Shown: positions 1-7,757 of the stretch, one piece after another | Numbering within the stretch: position 1 is the first letter of the stretch | Layout: the number at the start of each line of letters is the position of its first letter | Origin: a virus | DNA length: 25,256 bases | IMG/VR virus record: IMGVR_UViG_3300017748_002087 | Location: 1 to 25,256 of that record | Strand: one strand, 5' to 3' | Position numbers and translations under genes: made by a program | The notes under the pieces: model-generated | Told to the model about the DNA's origin: nothing | What the model saw: the letters and a program-made list of their open reading frames with translations, nothing else | The model's database searches: none

Positions 1-702
1 AGTTGTTATGATGAATATCATTATGGTTCTGTAAATAGAATTAGTCCTGAAGCTCCTGTTCCTATATTTGATTTACATGACACCGTTTCAAAAAAAGGAA
101 TGGCGTACAACGTACACAATAATCTTGTAAATCTAAAACTTAAAGTAGATATTATAACAGAATACTCTGAACGTAAGCATAGGTATGTTGATATTAAGAC
201 AGGTCAACAACTTATAAGAATAGACGAAAAGATAAAGAAACAATTCTTTGATAACGCAGAACAAATCTTAGATAACTATGCAGCAATAATAGTTTCAGAC
301 TACAATAAAGGATTTGTTGCTGATAAAGAAATAGAAGATCTTATAAAAAAGTATAAAGGCCCTATCTTTGTAGACACTAAGAAAAAGGATCTAGCCCAAT
401 TTGACGGTTGCTTTGTAAAAATAAACCAGTACGAATACGAAGCACGAGAGTCAGATACCGAAGAACTTATAGTTACATACGGCTCAAAGAAAGTCGAATA
501 TAAAAACAGAACCTACATTCCTCCGAAAGTAGAAACTCATGATGTGTGTGGTGCAGGTGACACCTTTCTAGCTGCCCTTGTCTATAAGTATTTAGAAAAA
601 CAAAGTATAGACGAGGCTATAAGGTTTGCAATGAATGCAGCAGCAGTTACGGTGCAACATATAGGTGTCTATGCTCCAACACTAGAGGAAATTACTAGAT
701 GA
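1..702 (+). CDS. rfaE1: PfkB-family heptose-7-phosphate kinase (RfaE domain I), 5' partial
   Basis: The reading frame is open from base 1, so the gene begins upstream; the first in-window ATG is only at 100. The first visible residues hold the signature RISPEAPVPI, characteristic of the kinase domain of HldE/RfaE, which phosphorylates D-glycero-D-manno-heptose 7-phosphate at C1 in ADP-heptose synthesis. Near the C-terminus is the PfkB motif CGAGDTFLAAL, with the catalytic Asp in GAGD. The protein stops shortly after this motif, so the nucleotidyltransferase domain II of bifunctional HldE is absent; another gene would have to supply it. The TGA stop overlaps the next ATG (ATGA). Cupin and HldD genes follow directly, supporting a heptose pathway for LPS or glycan modification. 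Family assignment is firm; the exact sugar is inferred. Confidence 0.88.
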   Translation, partial: SCYDEYHYGSVNRISPEAPVPIFDLHDTVSKKGMAYNVHNNLVNLKLKVDIITEYSERKHRYVDIKTGQQLIRIDEKIKKQFFDNAEQILDNYAAIIVSDYNKGFVADKEIEDLIKKYKGPIFVDTKKKDLAQFDGCFVKINQYEYEARESDTEELIVTYGSKKVEYKNRTYIPPKVETHDVCGAGDTFLAALVYKYLEKQSIDEAIRFAMNAAAVTVQHIGVYAPTLEEITR

Positions 703-1055
703 GGCTTGAAGGATTTGTAGAAAAAGGTTGGGGGTCTGAGTTTATATGGGCAACTAACGACAAATATTGTGGTAAATTTTTAAAGTTTAACAAAGGTGCA
801 AAGTTTTCAATGCACTTCCACAAAGAAAAAGATGAGACTTGGTTTGTTATATCAGGTAAATTTAAAGTCGTATGGATTGACACAGAAAACGCAGAACATA
901 AAGAAGTTTCTTTGTTAGAAGGAGATGTTTGGCACAATCCACCACTAGTTCCTCATCAAGTAATTTGCTTAGAAGAGGGGAGTCTAATGGAAGTCTCTAC
1001 TCCTGATTCTGTAGAAGACAATTACAGAGTTGGTAAGGGCGACAGCCAAGAATGA
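699..1055 (+). CDS. Single-domain cupin protein of the heptose cassette
   Basis: A 118-residue single cupin domain. Residues 33-53 match cupin motif 1 exactly in spacing, G-x5-H-x-H-x4-E-x6-G, with candidate metal ligands H39, H41 and E46. Motif 2 appears as GDVWHNPPLVPHQV. The N-terminal KGWGSEFIW resembles small sugar-phosphate isomerase or epimerase cupins. It is coupled to both neighbours by 4-nt overlaps (699-702 and 1052-1055), so it is part of the same sugar operon. Such cupins often sit beside heptose genes in marine phages, but the reaction is not established. A sugar-phosphate isomerase or a sugar-binding role are both possible. Confidence 0.8.
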   Translation: MRLEGFVEKGWGSEFIWATNDKYCGKFLKFNKGAKFSMHFHKEKDETWFVISGKFKVVWIDTENAEHKEVSLLEGDVWHNPPLVPHQVICLEEGSLMEVSTPDSVEDNYRVGKGDSQE

Positions 1056-1837
1056 AAATACTAGTTACTGGTCACAAAGGGTTCATTGGTCAGAACATGG
1101 TCAATGCCCTACAAGATAAACATCAAATTTCTACGTATGAGTGGGGAAATCAGTACCCAATACTAGATGGTCTTGATTGGGTAATACACTTAGGAGCAGT
1201 AAGCTCTACCACAGAGAAAGACATACGTAAGATAACAGTACAGAATATTGAGTCCTCTATATACTTGTATGAAGACTGTATAGAAAGAGAAATAAACTTT
1301 CAGTTTGCTAGTTCTGCTTCAGTCTATGGTTTAGATCCTTGTGGTTTTAAAGAGACTGCAGTCTTAAATCCCCTCAATCATTATGCTAGAAGTAAAGCTC
1401 TTTTTGAGAACTACATCAAATACAGAGATGCTCCTATTATAACTCAAGTATTTAGATACTTTAACGTATACGGTGATCACGAAGATCATAAAGGAGAACA
1501 GGCGAGTCCTTATACTAAGTTTAGAAAGCAAGCAAAAGAAACTGGAAAGATAAAACTATTCAAGAACTCAGAATATTTTTACAGGGATTTTATTCACGTA
1601 GACAAGATTATAGAGTATCATCAAAAGTTTTTCTCTATAGAAAAGTCAGGTGTCTGGAACGTAGGTACAGGTTTTGAAAGAAGTTTTTACGAGGTTGCTT
1701 TAGAAATATGTAAAGAAACAGGAGCAACTATCGAGTGGGTAGAGATGCCAGAAAATTTAAAGAATAGTTATCAAGACTTTACTAGGGCAGATATGGTTAA
1801 ACTATGGCAGACGTTAGACTTACCACAGAAGAATTAG
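1052..1837 (+). CDS. hldD: ADP-L-glycero-D-manno-heptose 6-epimerase (HldD), C-terminally short
   Basis: Extended SDR-family epimerase that interconverts ADP-D,D- and ADP-L,D-heptose. The Rossmann motif GHKGFIG lies at residues 7-13. SSTTE (about 51-55) matches the HEGACSSTTE region of HldD. The active-site pair is Y111/K115 (YARSK). FRYFNVYG and later YRDFIHV are typical of HldD, as is the ending YQDFTRADM, which resembles the YQAFTQADL of E. coli HldD. The protein is 261 residues against about 310 for E. coli. Much of the difference is a missing C-terminal helix, and the next gene already starts inside this one at 1804. It probably completes a heptose cassette with the kinase and cupin. Its substrate is inferred from these motifs. 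Confidence 0.87.
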   Translation: MKILVTGHKGFIGQNMVNALQDKHQISTYEWGNQYPILDGLDWVIHLGAVSSTTEKDIRKITVQNIESSIYLYEDCIEREINFQFASSASVYGLDPCGFKETAVLNPLNHYARSKALFENYIKYRDAPIITQVFRYFNVYGDHEDHKGEQASPYTKFRKQAKETGKIKLFKNSEYFYRDFIHVDKIIEYHQKFFSIEKSGVWNVGTGFERSFYEVALEICKETGATIEWVEMPENLKNSYQDFTRADMVKLWQTLDLPQKN

Positions 1838-2058
1838 AAGACATGATGGATCGTGCAGCTAGGCGTGGTGCTAAAGAAGCATTGCGTTCTATTGGTTTGC
1901 TTGATGATGATGCTATAAAAGATATTATAGAAATGAGAAGTTTACTAGAGGCATGGCGTGACACACGTAAGTCTGTCTGGTCAACAATAGTTAAAGTAAC
2001 CACTGTCGCACTGCTGACGTTTATTGCAGGTGCGGTGTGGATGACAATGGGTAAATAG
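1804..2058 (+). CDS. Small membrane protein, DUF6127-like (holin candidate)
   Basis: An 84-residue protein. The N-terminal half is soluble and helical, including RRGAKEALRSIGLLDDD and LLEAWRDTRKS. One hydrophobic segment at about residues 60-80 (VTTVALLTFIAGAVWM) ends in a short tail. The pattern of conserved ARRGAKEALRSIGL plus a single C-terminal membrane helix fits the DUF6127 family known from alphaproteobacterial genomes and prophages. It starts 34 nt inside the end of the hldD frame and lies 10 nt before the large virion gene. A holin or pinholin role is plausible because a transglycosylase is encoded nearby, but no sequence feature proves it. Confidence 0.75.
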   Translation: MADVRLTTEELEDMMDRAARRGAKEALRSIGLLDDDAIKDIIEMRSLLEAWRDTRKSVWSTIVKVTTVALLTFIAGAVWMTMGK

Positions 2059-2068
2059 GGAATAAGAT

Positions 2069-5000
2069 ATGAAGAAACCTGAACCAAGACCAAGTGTTGT
2101 ACTAAATCAAGGAACTGCAGGTTCTTCTGGTATGCCTGTAAGAGATGGAAATAATAATCTAGTTCAAGGTAGATCATCAACAAGTAATTCTCGATCTAAC
2201 TCTGCTTTAGATAACCTTACCTCATCTTCTAAAAGACGTAAGAAGAAACGTAGGAAAAGGAGAGAGGCAGCAGCCGCAGCAGCCGCAGCCGCAGCAGAGG
2301 CAGCAAAGCTTAAAGAGCAACAGGAAGCAGAAGAAGTAACAGAAGTAGATGAAGTAAAAGAAACTGTTACTGATGATTCAGATAAGCTTGATAAAATAAT
2401 TGAGAGTTACAATCACTATGTAGAGACAGGTGAAGACGATGGAGGAGGATTTGTAGACGCAGCTACAGGTCTACCACCAGGCGTAGACAACGAGCAAGAG
2501 GCTTTCTTACTACGTACTGGTAACTTTAAAATGAACATGGCTGATATGAAAAGTATTATCAGCAATGCCAGTGATGATTTAAGAAAAGAGTTAGTATCTA
2601 CCTACGGTGCCGGGGATGGAGAAGATGCAGCACTCAATAAGGCAGCATCAAGTCTGCTCTATGGTGCTGTAGGATCTAATGCTGATTCAAGAGATTTTGG
2701 TAAACTTTTAGCTGTATCTAGATTAGGTTCAGATGCTTTTATTCAAGCTGTGAGTGTAGCTAATACACAGCTTATGACTGAAGGTGTTGTGCAAAGAGAT
2801 GCTAATGGAAATCCAATTGGGTATGCTCCTGAAACTAAGTTAACTTTTAGTGTTATGAACGGAGAGCCAATTTATAGAGGGGCAGGAGGATTTTTTGGCG
2901 GTTTAAATGCAGCAAAGATGCGTTCAAATTGGTTTAATCCTGAAGATATTCAAGGTATTGTAGACGGTGACGTTTATAATAACTACAAAGCCTACTATGA
3001 TGGTTATAGAAAACAGTTTGAGTTTTTAAACGATTACGACTTTTTAAATATGAAACAGTTTAAAGGAATAACAGCCCCAATCACAGGTGGAGGTGGCGGT
3101 GATAACGCATCAAACACAGGGGGAGGAACAGGAGATTCTACTAAAGATACTTCAACTGAAAAAAAGATAGCTAATACTGCTACTACGTATACTCCTGTTA
3201 CTACAGATACAACAAACATAAATACTACTGATCCTTCTTTAGGTTCTGCAGCAACAGGTACATACCCACAAACTAACGTAACAGGAACTTTTAATACTGC
3301 TTCTCAAACTGCAAACTTGTCAGCAGTACCTTCTAGTGTAACAGTTAACTCAACACCTACAGGCACTACTATGGCAAACCTAACTAGCCAATCTCAAGGT
3401 GGCACTGGTGGTTTGAAAACGTATACAAATTCTTTTGGTCAATCTGTTCAAGTAACTGAGGACGCACAAGGTAATGCTATAACTTTTGTTCCCCCCGGTT
3501 TTACTTCTGCTGCTCAAGGTGGATTAATGGGTTTTTCCAACGGTGGTGATGTAGCAATGGCTAGGAAGTTCTTAGGTTTTGAAGGACCTGACTCACAACT
3601 CCCTAACTTTTTACAATCAAATGCACAAGCTGCTGCACGTATGGGTAAATACAGACAGGCTATGGTTGGAATGTCTAACCCTAGAATGGGAGCTAACACA
3701 GGTATGTTTGTTCCTACTCAAGAGCAGTTTAAGCAACTGCAAGGTAATCTTGTGGGTCAAACGATGCAGCCTCGACAGGCTAACGTTCAACAGTTACAAC
3801 CACAAGAAGCAGACTTTATAGGACAGACTGCAGGACAATCATATGCAGTTTCTCCTTTTGCTCAAGTAGCTACGATACCTACTACATCTCAGGCAGGTAT
3901 GCCTATGACTAAGGACAGTGTTGATTTCAATCCGTTCACAGCTTATAATAAAGTACAAACAGAAACAGGTAAACTGCAACCTGCTCAAGGAACTATAGTT
4001 CCTGGATCAACAATAGATCCTGAACAAGGCACTACTTCTTTAGATATAAAAGCTGCACAAGGTAACGAAATAAAGATAGCAGGACCTGATCCTCGTAAAC
4101 TGCAGACCGATCCTGTTAGTGGTGAGAGTGAGATAATCTCTGGCGTAGCAAATGCACAGACTGCTAAAAACTTTACTGAAGCAATAGAAGCTGCAGAAGC
4201 CACACCGACTAAACAAGCTACGGTACAGGGTCAGCTAGAAAGTTTGATGCAGCAGTTTGAGGGTGGTAACACACCTGCTTGGGCTGCAGGTTCTATGAGA
4301 AATGCTACAGCTACTATGGCTGCTAGAGGTCTAGGTGCATCTAGCTTGGCAGGTCAAGCTATTATACAAGCCGCAATGGAAGCTGCATTACCTATAGCTC
4401 AGATGGATGCACAGGTTGTTGCACAGTTTGAAGCACAGAACTTATCTAACAAACAACAAAAAGCTATACTATCTGCACAGCAACGTGCTCAGTTTTTAGG
4501 TATGGAGTTTGACCAAGCATTCCAAGCTCGTGTTCAAAACTCAGTTCGTATTGGTGAGATAGCTAACATGAACTTTACGGCTGAACAGCAGATAGCTCTT
4601 GAAGATGCTCGTGCTGCCAACACTGTAAACTTAAACAATCTATCTAACAGACAGGCAGGTGTCATGGCAGAAGCTGCTGCTCTTGCTCAGTTAGATATGG
4701 CTAACTTATCCAATCGACAACAAGCTGCAGTACAGAATGCTCAGAACTTTTTGCAGATGGATATGACAAATCTGAGTAATGAACAGCAAACAACTATGTT
4801 CACATCACAGCAGAATGTACAAGCTTTGTTTACAGATCAGGCTGCACAGAATGCTGCAGCACAATTCAATGCAGCAAACGAGAATCAAACCAATCAGTTC
4901 TTTGCTTCTCTTACTTCTCAGGTTTCACAGTTCAATGCGTCACAACAGAATGCAATAGATCAGTTCAACGCAGGGCAAGCTAACTCATTAAGAGAGTTTA

Positions 5001-5359
5001 ATTCTAACTTGCAACAACAAAGAGATTTGTTTAATGCTCAGAATGGATTAGTTGTAGCACAAGCCAATGCACAATGGAGACAGAATCTAGCTACGTTGAA
5101 CACTGCAGCAGTTAATGAGAGCAACATGAACTTTGCTCAGACCATGAATGCTTTGACATCTACGAATTTAGATGCAACATGGCAGAAAGAAAGAGATCTT
5201 ATGAGCTATGCTTTCTCAGCAGAACAAACTGCAGGAGACAGAGCTTTGCAGATTGTGTTGGCTGATAAAGAACTAGAAGCAGTAAGAGAGAAAATTGCTA
5301 ATGATGAGAAGACGGCAAAGGGTGCTCTTTGGACTAAGCTTCTCTTTAATGTATTTTAG
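2069..5359 (+). CDS. Large repeat-containing virion protein (1096 aa)
   Basis: Start is ATG with AGGGA seven bases upstream. Regions in order: a Ser/Asn-rich N-terminus; a very basic patch at about residues 55-65 (RRKKKRRKRR); ten alanines (67-76) and an acidic stretch; a mixed globular part to about 340; a Thr/Asn/Gly-rich linker (about 340-460); a Gln-rich part; then a Gln/Asn/Ala-rich repeat domain at 791-1054 in register every 22 residues. I recall similar long Gln/Asn-rich proteins with NLSN-x-QQ repeats being annotated as structural proteins in marine phages, so a virion role is likely. No enzymatic motif or signal peptide is visible. The repeat suggests a long helical rod such as a tail-tube, fibre or internal core element. 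Confidence 0.72.
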   Translation: MKKPEPRPSVVLNQGTAGSSGMPVRDGNNNLVQGRSSTSNSRSNSALDNLTSSSKRRKKKRRKRREAAAAAAAAAAEAAKLKEQQEAEEVTEVDEVKETVTDDSDKLDKIIESYNHYVETGEDDGGGFVDAATGLPPGVDNEQEAFLLRTGNFKMNMADMKSIISNASDDLRKELVSTYGAGDGEDAALNKAASSLLYGAVGSNADSRDFGKLLAVSRLGSDAFIQAVSVANTQLMTEGVVQRDANGNPIGYAPETKLTFSVMNGEPIYRGAGGFFGGLNAAKMRSNWFNPEDIQGIVDGDVYNNYKAYYDGYRKQFEFLNDYDFLNMKQFKGITAPITGGGGGDNASNTGGGTGDSTKDTSTEKKIANTATTYTPVTTDTTNINTTDPSLGSAATGTYPQTNVTGTFNTASQTANLSAVPSSVTVNSTPTGTTMANLTSQSQGGTGGLKTYTNSFGQSVQVTEDAQGNAITFVPPGFTSAAQGGLMGFSNGGDVAMARKFLGFEGPDSQLPNFLQSNAQAAARMGKYRQAMVGMSNPRMGANTGMFVPTQEQFKQLQGNLVGQTMQPRQANVQQLQPQEADFIGQTAGQSYAVSPFAQVATIPTTSQAGMPMTKDSVDFNPFTAYNKVQTETGKLQPAQGTIVPGSTIDPEQGTTSLDIKAAQGNEIKIAGPDPRKLQTDPVSGESEIISGVANAQTAKNFTEAIEAAEATPTKQATVQGQLESLMQQFEGGNTPAWAAGSMRNATATMAARGLGASSLAGQAIIQAAMEAALPIAQMDAQVVAQFEAQNLSNKQQKAILSAQQRAQFLGMEFDQAFQARVQNSVRIGEIANMNFTAEQQIALEDARAANTVNLNNLSNRQAGVMAEAAALAQLDMANLSNRQQAAVQNAQNFLQMDMTNLSNEQQTTMFTSQQNVQALFTDQAAQNAAAQFNAANENQTNQFFASLTSQVSQFNASQQNAIDQFNAGQANSLREFNSNLQQQRDLFNAQNGLVVAQANAQWRQNLATLNTAAVNESNMNFAQTMNALTSTNLDATWQKERDLMSYAFSAEQTAGDRALQIVLADKELEAVREKIANDEKTAKGALWTKLLFNVF
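2267..2296 (+). repeat. GCA/GCC trinucleotide run coding for ten alanines
   Basis: Ten consecutive alanine codons, only GCA and GCC, between a Lys/Arg-rich patch and a Glu-rich segment of the large virion protein. Such a run can change length by replication slippage, so copy number may differ between relatives. It probably forms a short helix or linker. Confidence 0.85.
4439..5230 (+). repeat. Twelve in-register 22-residue (2 x 11) repeats in the virion protein
   Basis: Residues 791-1054 divide into twelve consecutive blocks of exactly 22 residues without a gap. NLSN-[KRE]-Q starts at residues 791, 857, 879 and 901. In later blocks an 11-residue sub-repeat is clear: QFNAANENQTN, QFFASLTSQVS, QFNASQQNAID, QFNAGQANSLR, EFNSNLQQQRD. 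A hendecad period favours a right-handed or straight helical bundle. The repeat is at protein level; codons have diverged. Confidence 0.85.
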
Positions 5360-5372
5360 TGAGGTTTATCTG

Positions 5373-6155
5373 ATGAGTTCTAAAGAAAGTTATTTAAACG
5401 CAATCCACATGGCTGAAAGGATTCAAGAAGATCCTTCTATTGTTAGCAAAGATACTTCTTCTCCTGAAGGATTAGGTGGGCTGCGTAAAGTTAGAAATGA
5501 GATAGTGGACGATAACTCTGTCTTGAATCAAGTTTTAAAAGATGCTTCAAGTATGAATCTTTTAAAAGAAGAAATGAAAAACTTCAAAGAAGAGACAGTT
5601 AGTGCTGACACTTCTGCTTTAGTTATACCTGAAAATTTGTATGGTAAGAAGGGTTCTGAGAAAGGAGAGGTAGCTTCTAACTCTTACTACAACAAACCAG
5701 TTCCAAAAGGATTTACACGTAATGCAGGTGGTGCTCCTAAAGAAGCACAAGAAGCTGCAATCAAAGAGATAATAAGAGTTGGAAGAAGTCTTGAAGCAAC
5801 ACCTGAACAGATAGCTTATGCCCTTGCGACAGCAAGGTACGAGTCAGGATTTAATATTTATGCTGCTGCTAAATCAACTAGTGCTCTCAGTCTTGGTCAG
5901 TTTATAGACGATACAGGTGGAGCTTACGGTTTAAATAGCAGCAACAGAGAAGACCTAGGTATGCAAGCCCAAGCTTTAATTGAACATACGATGGACAATT
6001 TTGATATGGCTGAAAAGAAAGGGTATGATAAATCTTATGTCTATGCTTTACACCACGATGGTCCTAAATTAAACAAGGGTGGTTTAGCTATATCTAAGAA
6101 ACATATTATGCCCTTAGTTTCACAATACCAAAAATTACTGGAGACATATAGATGA
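5373..6155 (+). CDS. Lytic transglycosylase (SLT-type) virion protein
   Basis: The chosen start is ATG at 5373, preceded by GTGAGG; the frame stays open further upstream, but only inside the previous gene. The first ~120 residues are hydrophilic and unrecognised. Residues ~125-260 match an SLT/lysozyme-like fold. ATARYESGFN carries the presumed catalytic Glu157, followed by STSALSLGQF and TGGAYGL, the usual G-QF and YG landmarks of goose-type or SLT transglycosylases. The expected role is cutting the peptidoglycan glycan strand during DNA entry, since it is encoded among virion genes rather than beside a dedicated lysis cassette. A lysis function is the alternative. The stop overlaps the next ATG (ATGA at 6152). 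Confidence 0.82.
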   Translation: MSSKESYLNAIHMAERIQEDPSIVSKDTSSPEGLGGLRKVRNEIVDDNSVLNQVLKDASSMNLLKEEMKNFKEETVSADTSALVIPENLYGKKGSEKGEVASNSYYNKPVPKGFTRNAGGAPKEAQEAAIKEIIRVGRSLEATPEQIAYALATARYESGFNIYAAAKSTSALSLGQFIDDTGGAYGLNSSNREDLGMQAQALIEHTMDNFDMAEKKGYDKSYVYALHHDGPKLNKGGLAISKKHIMPLVSQYQKLLETYR

Positions 6156-6679
6156 TTTTTAATTCACCTATTCCAGGGCAGAGTTTAACTACTCCCCCAA
6201 GGAATGCACCTTACGAAAGACCTCCTGAGATAACAGATCCAGACGAGGCTCTAGCAGTACACTTAAAACGATTAAGTGATCCAGATGCTATTGAAGATGC
6301 AATGTATGTTCTAGAGATTGGTATTGATGTACAAACTCTAGTAGAAGGAATTACTCGTAGTGCTGTCATGGCAGGTATACACTCAATAGATGTAAGCTTG
6401 ATAATCCAACCAGTGTTGCACGAGTTTATAAAACAAACTGCTGATGCACTTGATGTTGATTACAGTACTGGCTTTGAAGAAGAAGATAGAGATGAATTAC
6501 GTAAGACAAGAGCTTCAGCTTTAGCTGACAAGAAGCTAGACGAAATGGGAATAGACGTACAGAAAAACGTCAAGGACGTTGACCTATCTTCTAATGAAGG
6601 TAGAGAACAAGAGATGGAAGAAGTGGTTGAAGAGATCACTACAGTAGAAAAGCCCAAGGGCTTGATGGCAAAGGACTAA
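6152..6679 (+). CDS. Unrecognised conserved phage protein, probable virion component
   Basis: A 175-residue soluble protein. It opens with MIFNSPIPGQSLTTPPRN, a proline-rich start, followed by PYERPPEITDPDEAL. A mostly helical core (about 35-110) contains VMAGIHSIDVSLIIQP and LHEFIK, and the C-terminal third is strongly acidic. The same opening (MIFN-x-PIPGQSLT) is familiar to me from structural regions of marine phages, so it is probably a conserved family, but I know of no assigned function. It is translationally coupled to the transglycosylase and lies 3 nt before the next gene, so it should be made with the entry proteins. Confidence 0.7.
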   Translation: MIFNSPIPGQSLTTPPRNAPYERPPEITDPDEALAVHLKRLSDPDAIEDAMYVLEIGIDVQTLVEGITRSAVMAGIHSIDVSLIIQPVLHEFIKQTADALDVDYSTGFEEEDRDELRKTRASALADKKLDEMGIDVQKNVKDVDLSSNEGREQEMEEVVEEITTVEKPKGLMAKD

Positions 6680-6682
6680 GAG

Positions 6683-7750
6683 ATGGGTTATGCACAGGGT
6701 ATTCTTCTAGCCGTTCAGGACATGGAAGATCTAAGACGTTACGAGAAAGAGTCTGAGTTTGAAAGAGAGAAGTTTGAAAAAAATCTAACTGCTCGATATA
6801 GGTCAGACATACTGCCCTTTGCTCTTGAGGCTTTGAAGAAACAAAAAGCTCTTACCATTAAAGAAGCAGATTTAAAACGTGTTGCTCTTGAAAAAGGTTT
6901 CACTCGTAGAGTATCAAATGCTTTATATGATAGAGGTCAGCTAGAAGAAATGGTAGCTCTAGCTCAAGATAAAAATGTAGATCCTAAATTTGTTACTATT
7001 CTAAACTCTAGTCTTGAAAAACAATTAGATAAACGAATTAAAGATAACCCTACAGAAGCTGCTGATAAAATGGTTCAAGGTGTTCAAGCAGGTCTTTCTG
7101 TAGACGGTAATATAGACACACCTGAGAAAGAGTTAGAGTCAATAACAATGGCTAAACTTTTTGCTGCAGATGTTAGTCCAGAAGATCTTTTAGACATGAC
7201 TGCACAACTGCAAGTACAAGCTCAAAGAACATACGAAGATGATCCTCTTGATATAAGAACAGAGGCTGCTGCAGAGCTAACTAGTACTGAAGCAAATAGG
7301 CTTAAGAAAGTAGCTATGGATACACTAGGTCCTCAGATGGGAGAATACTTTGACGTATCATCAGATGCTTACGGAAACAATATATATGTTTACAAACCCT
7401 CTGCTCCTGCACAAGTAAAACTTTTATTTAATAATATAGCTACCACAGTTAAAGAATTAAATAGAAGTCAGGATGTCGGAGATGTAAATGCACAAGATAT
7501 AAATAATTTTGTAATAACCCAAGTTTCTGATCTGTTGAGGATGTCTCCTCCTGAACAAAGAAATAATACTATAGCTTATCTATCTGAACAGTTACCAAAC
7601 TTAGTGAGTCTAGATCCTATAGCACCTCCTGCTTTTGAAAAAGTAGTTAAAAAAGAGGGAAGTGGAGAACCATTAGATGCTACAGGTGTTCAAATGAATA
7701 TATCAGGGGCAGGAACTTTTGGTGAAAAAGTTAATGCTGCAACAGAATGA
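6683..7750 (+). CDS. Helical internal/structural protein, function unknown
   Basis: A 355-residue, almost entirely helical, charged protein. The N-terminus MGYAQGILLAVQDMEDLRRYE leads into an EFEREKFEKN stretch that could form a coiled coil. No enzymatic motif, signal peptide or membrane segment is visible. Position is the best evidence: it lies between the transglycosylase gene pair and the 1167-aa protein, like a middle ejection protein (compare T7 gp14-gp15-gp16 order). That comparison is by context only; I see no sequence similarity to T7 gp15. GAG in the preceding spacer (AAGGACTAAGAG) can serve as the ribosome site. Confidence 0.65.
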   Translation: MGYAQGILLAVQDMEDLRRYEKESEFEREKFEKNLTARYRSDILPFALEALKKQKALTIKEADLKRVALEKGFTRRVSNALYDRGQLEEMVALAQDKNVDPKFVTILNSSLEKQLDKRIKDNPTEAADKMVQGVQAGLSVDGNIDTPEKELESITMAKLFAADVSPEDLLDMTAQLQVQAQRTYEDDPLDIRTEAAAELTSTEANRLKKVAMDTLGPQMGEYFDVSSDAYGNNIYVYKPSAPAQVKLLFNNIATTVKELNRSQDVGDVNAQDINNFVITQVSDLLRMSPPEQRNNTIAYLSEQLPNLVSLDPIAPPAFEKVVKKEGSGEPLDATGVQMNISGAGTFGEKVNAATE

Positions 7751-7757
7751 GTATTAA

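Noticed and set aside
695-937. Antisense ORF of 80 aa across the cupin gene
   Set aside because: It lies wholly opposite a clear cupin coding frame, with no ribosome site or family-like sequence.
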